Source: Liolophura sinensis (lineage: Eukaryota; Mollusca; Polyplacophora; Chitonida; Chitonidae). From it: a stretch of DNA of 64,000 nt. Each line of letters opens with the position of its first letter. Positions within the stretch are counted from its first letter, which is position 1. The stretch lies in assembly GCF_032854445.1 (NCBI RefSeq), contig NC_088300.1, forward strand, positions 10,478,001-10,542,000, read 5' to 3'. The notes under the pieces were generated by a model. That model ran no database searches. It was given only the letters and a program-made list of their open reading frames with translations, and had not been told where the DNA came from. The translations under genes and the position numbers were made by a program. Below, piece after piece: positions 58,350 through 64,000 of this stretch.

Positions 58350-58940
58350 ACCAGGAGTGACCAGTCTGTTTGGAGAGATGTCTGCATGGAGTGACCAGTC
58401 AGCATGGAGTGACCAGTCTGCATGGAGTGATGTCTGTATGGAGTGACCAGTCTGCATGGAGTGACCAGTCTGCATGGAGTGACCAGTCTGCATGGAGTGA
58501 TGTCTGTATGGAGTGACCAGTCTGTATGGAGTGACCAGTCTGAATGGAGTGACCAGTCTGTTTGGAGTGATGTCTGCATGGAGTGACCAGTCTGTATGGA
58601 GAGACCAGTCTGTTTGGAGTGATGTCTGTATGGAGTGACCTGTCTGTTTGGAGTGACCTGTCTGTTTGGAGTGACCAGTCTGCATGGAGTGATGTCTGTA
58701 TGGAGTGACCAGTCTGCATGGAGTGACCAGTCTGTTTGGAGTGATGTCTGCATGGAGTGACCAGTCTGTATGGAGAGACCAGTCAGTTTGGATTGATTTC
58801 TGCATGGAGTGACCAGTCTGTTTGGAGTGACCAGTCTGTTTGGAGTGATGTCTGCATGGAGTGATGTCTGTATGGAGTGATGTCTGTATGGAGTGACCAG
58901 TCTGTATGGAGTAACCAGTCTGCATGGAGTGACCAGGATT
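58350..58940. repeat. 18-bp / 16-bp mixed minisatellite, about 33 units
   Basis: Units of 18 bp (TCTGCATGGAGTGACCAG or TCTGTTTGGAGTGACCAG) are mixed with 16-bp units (TCTGTATGGAGTGATG). The - strand has open frames of over 200 codons with HSMQTG/HSIQTG repeats; these follow from the repeat and are not supported as a gene. Confidence 0.9.
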
Positions 58941-60325
58941 AAGTTAGCCGTTATGACACTTGCTTTTGTTGTTGGGGTTTTGTGTGTTAAGACCAAGATC
59001 TTATGTAAGCCAAAAGAAAAGACATATATGTTGTCTGTTTATCTTAGTTTAAACTCCTTCTCATGTACATGTATGTCATGAAGAGGGCAGCCATAATCTG
59101 GTGTGGCGCTCTTATATTTTGTTCTCGAGGCCAGTCATTCACATTTTCGTGAAAGATATTAACTTATTTAGGCCATTAATGTTCACATGGACTTCACTGT
59201 AACTTTTAAATGTGGGAGAAGCGCTCTTGAAATTCATATCTTGCATTTGTTCATTGTAAATTTACTGATCCGATCGATGAAAAACTCATCAAAATTTCCC
59301 TCTTTTCGTGCAGTTTCATAATTGTGTGAGTTTTGCGTCAAAAAATTTTGTTTCATGCATATAAATTCAGCTGATCAAATATTCAAAAGTTTTCCAAGGT
59401 TCATTCTTCGATTTCTATTTCGCCAAATTTTTCAGCAGATTCTGCACAGTTAAAATTTGTAAGGGCTTCCAGTGGGGTCAGGTGTATTCTACATGATAAA
59501 AGTTTGAATAGATCGAAAAAAAGATACCCAGTAAAGTTATGTGGTATTCTGCTTTAGAAACTGATCATGATTTAGCTATGCTTTTAATTCTTCAGTACAC
59601 AATTGCCATATTCTGCCATTTTGTGTTCCGTTTAGTTTACCTCTTTTTTTTTTTTAATATTTTAGTGGATGCAGTTTATTTTTTCTGTATCCTCTCTTAT
59701 ATGGCATGGAAATGTGTGAATCGGGGGGATGATGTATAAACTAGAGATGGATAAAATGACAGGACCTTATTCTGAGTTAAGTTTTAATCTGATGCCTGTA
59801 CAAGGTCCTATTTCCTGATGTAAATACAGTGGAGACTTCCTGTAGGTGAGGGACCTAGTAGAGCATACTGACATGTATCTATATATATTGATGATTATGC
59901 AAACTGATTCTCTGTGTGGTAATGTGTACAGTGTAAAAACTATGTATGTGTAACATGATGCAATAAAGAAACATCCTCCTCTGAAAGAATTAGACGTTCT
60001 CTTACTTAATATTATACGAAACACTTTGTTGACCTGTAAGGAGTGGCTGCAGGAATTGAGTAGACTTTAACACTGTGATTTTGATAGCCATTGGCACGGA
60101 ATTGGTTGCTTCTTTGCCATAGGTTGGGGGGTTCCCTCCAGCCTTAGTCAAGGGATTTCTTTTGAGATCTGACTTGTTCCTTTTGTGACAGAGGTCAGGG
60201 ATTCCCTCAGAGCTCAGGCTGGTTCTCTCCAGCTTTATTTCAGGGATTTCCCCAGAGCTTCCCTGCAGAAATAGTGTTGAAAAAAAAAAAAAAAATGCAA
60301 TGAACAAATCCATAGATTTGGCAGT

Positions 60326-60331
60326 TTTATT
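60326..60331 (-). terminator. Candidate polyadenylation signal of the profilin gene
   Basis: AATAAA on the - strand about 155 bases after the profilin stop. A second AATAAA lies at 60234-60239. Either could serve. Confidence 0.4.
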
Positions 60332-60485
60332 GGAGATCAACTCATTTAGCTGATGCTCACCAGCAATTGATGAAAAGAGCCACAATATCTGTGGCCAAAA
60401 GTGATAGACCAAATAAAACTTGTATCTCCAGGGCTGTACTCTGGATGGAAAGTCAATGCATGTTTTAATTTCCAGTCCAAATGTG

Positions 60486-60633
60486 CTAGGCCCGTAACTT
60501 GTTACAGAAGGCCTCTATGGTTTGGGTAGCTTGAACACTATGGACAGGGCGATGGTATGTGCAGAGCAAGATGCCATGTGGGAGATTGCCAATAACCAGG
60601 CCAGAGTTATGCCCCTTGGTGGTACAGTAGATA
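60486..60633 (-). CDS. Profilin exon C with stop codon
   Basis: The acceptor is CTCTGTCTCCAG. It encodes SIYCTTKGHNSGLVIGNLPH and continues to the C-terminal helix and NKLRA, with stop TAG at 60488-60486. The hydrophobic GLVIGN..ILLCTY strand pair and final amphipathic helix are typical of the profilin C-terminus. Confidence 0.87.
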
Positions 60634-61435
60634 CTGGAGACAGAGGAGGCAAGAAAGAAAGAAAAAAATAAAGACAGCATATTATACACATGATCAACAT
60701 AAATGAATATCAATTGTTAACAGTCTCAAACATGCTTTCATTAATTTGGTTTAGATTTCAACTGATTGCTGTTAAAAAATCCTGATCCATCATGCACCAC
60801 TCAGTGGTTAGTGGCTTGCTGATATACCATTCTGTACCTGCAGTAAGTTTTTTTGAATATCTTGAAACGAGTTTCTTGTCCACCAATGCTGAGGACATAA
60901 CCTGGCTCTGCTGGAAAGTTCTCCTCTGGTTTGGGGTGTTGATCAAACTGACTGACAAACTGTTTCAATTCTTCCTGAAAAATCACATAACACATTTTTT
61001 ATCCACTAAGCAGTATTTGGAAATAAACGTGGTGAAGAACAAGTAGAAATTCTGACACATCTATCTGAGAACAATTACGATTATTTACGATTACACTCCA
61101 GTGTCAGGGTACAGACATATGAAATGATTATCACTCAGCCCAATTCTATTGTATTCGTGCAGTTCTGTGTGAAGAGGCTACTAGATGGCTCTATCCACTA
61201 AGATATACGATAAAGAGTTCTGAAGCATTTATATGATCAGAATGTGCCTGATTAAAGAGTTGATGCCAAAGAGTCACATTTGTTTAGAAATCTAAAATGT
61301 TTGAATTTGATAATCATTTTGTTATTAAAGCATCTACCTGTGAGACATTTGTAAGGTCACCATAACTGTAACTGACAGTTCCCAAGTGTGACATTAGCAC
61401 AACCCCGCTAGCTACGCCAAGGCTCAACAGTTGGT
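60486..61435 (-). CDS. Profilin, three coding exons found, first exon missing
   Basis: Coding exons on the - strand: 61435-61338, 60974-60838, 60633-60486, with GT-AG borders and matching phases. They give about 127 residues; a complete profilin needs roughly 8-12 more at the N-terminus, including a conserved Trp. Profilins bind monomeric actin, poly-proline and phosphoinositides in the cytosol. Visible marks: DQLLSLGVASGVVLM (the first residue depends on the missing exon); the central PAEPGYVLSIGGQETRFKIF, equivalent to the family G-I-x-L-x-G-x-K/R-Y strand; and the C-terminal GLVIGNLPHGILLCTYHRPV followed by the helix TQTIEAFCNKL. The sequence is closer in style to the divergent profilin-3/4 group than to profilin-1, but I would not name a paralogue. 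It converges with ITPK1. Confidence 0.85.
60838..60974 (-). CDS. Profilin exon B
   Basis: Acceptor TTTTTCAG, donor CTGCAG|GTACAG. It encodes 45 codons, EELKQFVSQFDQHPKPEENF then the central profilin strand and KIFKKTYC, ending in phase 2. Confidence 0.87.
61338..61435 (-). CDS. Profilin exon A (second coding exon)
   Basis: The acceptor on the - strand is TGTTTCCAG and the donor CACAG|GTAGAT. Two bases complete a split codon, then 32 codons read QLLSLGVASGVVLMSHLGTV and onward to LTNVSQ. It needs an upstream exon ending in phase 1. Confidence 0.85.
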
Positions 61436-61768
61436 CTGGAAACAAAAACCAAAATGGTATATTAAAAGGCTACAAAACACTATCTGATGTCTCCTTTAAT
61501 TAGACTCACATGTAATTCCTCTACTTCACATGCATTCCAAGAGAATTCCATTGCACATGTATCTTAGGGCAAAAATAAGGTCCATTTATTTTATTATTAT
61601 CGACAAAATTAAGCCAACTGCATATGAAGGTAACATTCAGAGGTACAAAAATTCACCCATTTCAACGATGATTTTATAATCTGGTGTAATGACAGCACCT
61701 TTCCACCGCTTATACTATACCAGTATAGCAATACTTAGTGGGGAATTTTCCTTTCGCTCAGTTCTAGG

Positions 61769-62099
61769 GGACCTCCATGGCTCAGTTCGTTAGCGTGCTA
61801 GCGCAGCGCAATGACCCAGGAGTCTCTCACCAATGCAGCCGCTGTGAGTTCAAGTCCAGCTCATGCTGGCTTCATCTCCGTTAGTATGTTGTGGTCTGTA
61901 ACTGGTGTGTAGCTAGCTGACTTAGCTCTGTGAGTCATTTGAGTAGAGCATGGATCATAAATGTTGACAGCAACCTGTGGATGGTCGTGGGTTTCCCCCG
62001 GGCTCTGCTCGGTTTCCACCCACCATAATGCTGGCCGCCGTCGTATACGTGAAATAATCTTGAGTACCGGTACGGTGTAAAACACAAACAAATAAACAA
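61769..62099 (+). repeat. SINE family 1, full length with an internal 60-70 bp replacement
   Basis: The head GGCTCAGTTCGTTAGCGTGC and B box GTGAGTTCAAGTCC, and the tail CCACCATAATGCTGGCCGCC, are intact. Between GGCTTCATCTCCG and GACAGCAACCTG the usual GTACGTGGGAAGGTCT-type segment is replaced by unrelated sequence (61885-61965). CTCAGTTC flanks both sides, a possible 8-bp duplication. Confidence 0.85.
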
Positions 62100-63312
62100 A
62101 TAAATAAATTTAACTCAGTTCATTTATAGAGTACTTTTAAATGTGGATATCCAAGATACAATCCTGGTGTGACCTACAAAAAATCAAGATCCTTCAACTG
62201 TGACAGTGATACCAAAACCAAACTGGTTCCAAGAAGCATGGGACTCAGAGCCTTTGAACATGGGTGTGTCTTAGGAGAGGGAACAATTTAAATGCACAGA
62301 AATGTAATGAACAGTGCTCATACTAGCAGAAGCTGGATGTATAGGGGACAAGTGAGGCAGCAACAAATACCACTTTGGTATCACTTATTCTGAGTTTGAT
62401 CCAAGGTCTCTCGACTTCAAGGCAGACACTCTAATGCAGAAGGATGACGAGCTTAAGAGAGGTAAATTTGTGAATTCATATTTCTGAATGTTGATATTTT
62501 CATTTTGTTCCTGTCCTTAACCTAACAGATGCCTATAGAGAGTAATTCTCTGCCCAGGTCAAGCGATTCACAGCTATTAATTGGCCATAGGCCAGCACTG
62601 TAACCGAACACTAGATCCAGGTACATGTACATGAGTTTGACTTACATGTACGTTCTGGATTATACATATAACAGTCTAACAATCCATGTTTGAATTGTGA
62701 AACAGCACAAGGAGAATGCATTTATCTCCTATGTTGGTGGATTAGGCCTACTATATTCTTGTTTTTGTGAACGTCATCGACAGTTGGCCTACATACACGA
62801 CAGAGTTTTGTGCCCCATCCTGGCCACATTCACACAACACAATCTGCAAACGTCAGCCGAACCTCTACACAATGACTCAGATCGATAACATCATACACTA
62901 AGAGATTTATTCAACTGTTACCCAGACTCATCGAGTTGAATGTGACAGCTTGCAGTGTCACAGTCCATCAGAAAAATTAGAGCATCTTCTCTCAGCACAG
63001 ATGTCTGAAGACTAAAGTATTAATTCTTATCCAGATCTTACGATTTATAAATTCATCCCATGATGGAACCGCTCTAGCCATTGCTTATTGCATTCTTTTG
63101 GTCTTTGTACAACAATAGTTCAACGTTTTCACACTTAAAACATAAAACAAAACTTAGTTCTGTCTCCAGACAACAAGTGCATCTTCTCTCGATGATGTCG
63201 TCATGTCACAACTTGTTCATTATTATCTCCCTTGGGTGAGACCTTCTCTTGTGCTCGGGGGTATTCGGGACATATCAGACGGTTGCACATAATCTGTTGC
63301 TTTTACAGAAAC

Positions 63313-63355
63313 ATGCCTGTAAGTAGAGAACACGCAACAGCTATGGAGTCCTCAG
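63313..63355 (+). CDS. Possible first coding exon of an unidentified downstream gene
   Basis: An acceptor-like TTGCTTTTACAG precedes AAAC and an ATG with A at -3. The frame reads MPVSREHATAMESS, ends in phase 1 and meets a consensus donor GTAAGT at 63356. The product is unknown because any further exons lie beyond the window. Its position upstream of the - strand profilin would make a divergent pair. The exon is short, so chance is a real alternative. Confidence 0.25.
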
Positions 63356-63664
63356 GTAAGTTGGTATCGATTTGGTTGATCAGAAAACCGTTTTGTTACC
63401 TGTATGACGTCGAGATATTTCTTTGAAAGTGTAACCAATATAATGTCACATACAGGACTTTAAATGTGAGTCAGTTTTATGTTATAAAAGCCAGTTAGGG
63501 TGAAGAAAAAACGTTTGTTGTCAAGTAGTGGAAACAACAACAACACAAGCAGTGTAGTTCCACTCACTATATTGATAGATTCGATCATTGGTTCAGGAGC
63601 AGGAGATGATAAATAACATGGGGCTTATATGGGGTAATGCTGATTTCTACTACACTACAACGCA

Positions 63665-63852
63665 CTAAGTCCATCTCATGGTGGCTCATTCTCCGGCTGT
63701 AATATACGTGGGAAGGTCCTCCAGCAACCTGTGGCTGGTTGTGGATTTCGCGTTAGCTTTGCCCCGTGTCCTCACACCATGATGTTTGCCGCTGTCATAG
63801 AAGTGAAATATACTTGAGTATGGCATATAACATCAATCAAATAAGTAAACAT
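63665..63852 (+). repeat. SINE family 1, 5'-truncated and diverged
   Basis: GTGGGAAGGTCCTCCAGCAA, CACACCATGATGTTTGCCGC, GTGAAATATACTTGAGTATG and an AATCAAATAAGTAAA end. Confidence 0.82.
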
Positions 63853-64000
63853 GTAAATACCAGTATTCTTATTACAGTACTTTTCTGGAAAGGATTTCTT
63901 ACCTGAAAGGTTTAAATTTAATTTTTTTAACAGTAAAATATTGTTAAAGGATTATCTCGCCTGGGGTAAATCTGCCTTGTTTACTCCTCTAGTAGTGTCA

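Larger units (their letters stand above)
53268..60325 (+). other. ITPK1 3' UTR and intergenic DNA between the converging genes
   Basis: No exon with family similarity was found on either strand. Candidate polyadenylation hexamers for ITPK1 (AATAAA) occur at 55296-55301, 56243-56248 and 59962-59967; the end of the transcript cannot be fixed from sequence. Two tandem arrays lie within it. Confidence 0.55.

Noticed and set aside
58308-58996. - strand frames of 205 and 227 codons rich in HS, QTG and DWSL
   Set aside because: Two overlapping frames on the same strand over an 18/16-bp minisatellite; no start context, splice sites or similarity support a protein.
59539-59739. + strand frame of 66 codons with hydrophobic stretches
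   Set aside because: Hydrophobicity comes from T-rich DNA; no start or similarity support.
62799-62829. Candidate profilin first exon on the - strand (MWPGWGTKLC)
   Set aside because: The phase and the Trp-to-LL spacing fit, but the donor GTGTAT is weak and the residues do not resemble other profilin N-termini; not strong enough to annotate.

Overview
The window is nuclear DNA of an animal, most likely a marine mollusc or another lophotrochozoan. The evidence is AT-rich sequence, GT-AG introns of 0.5 to 16 kb, a metazoan inositol-phosphate kinase gene, a profilin gene, and many short interspersed elements of the kind I associate with mollusc genomes (recalled from general knowledge, not from a search). 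Nothing here is bacterial, and I see no operons, CRISPR arrays or rRNA.

Two protein-coding genes can be rebuilt from their exons. (1) ITPK1 (inositol-tetrakisphosphate 1-kinase) runs on the + strand from 9567 to 53267. Ten coding exons join in frame to give 456 residues, including a 25-nt microexon, and introns 1 and 2 are 16.1 and 13.0 kb. The reconstruction keeps the ATP-grasp metal-binding residues. (2) A profilin lies on the - strand at 60486-61435. Three coding exons are clear, but the short first exon is not securely found. The two genes converge across about 7 kb that holds the ITPK1 3' UTR and satellite-like repeats. A possible first exon of a further + strand gene sits at 63313-63355.

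Layout. 1-9000: repeat-rich 5' flank with three or four minisatellites, including a 2.8-kb array of 31-bp and 50-bp units. 9000-9640: locally CpG-richer promoter region and ITPK1 exon 1. 9641-38854: long introns 1 and 2, with SINEs, a 27-bp array, a 63/162-bp array, a hAT-like relic and a nested SINE pair. 38855-53267: the remaining exons, with a LINE reverse-transcriptase relic split by a SINE, a 54-bp array, a Tc1-like relic with long inverted repeats, a 103-bp array and a complete but decayed pogo-like element in introns 6-9. 53268-60400: UTR and intergenic DNA with two arrays. 60486-64000: profilin and its upstream region with two SINEs.

Most long open frames besides the exons are by-products of tandem repeats whose period is a multiple of 3 or whose unit lacks stops. 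I find no convincing new multi-gene system. The most interesting material is the structure of the repeats: higher-order minisatellites, nested insertions with target-site duplications, two SINE types with different heads but a shared tail, and an unnamed ~215-bp repeat present in two introns.
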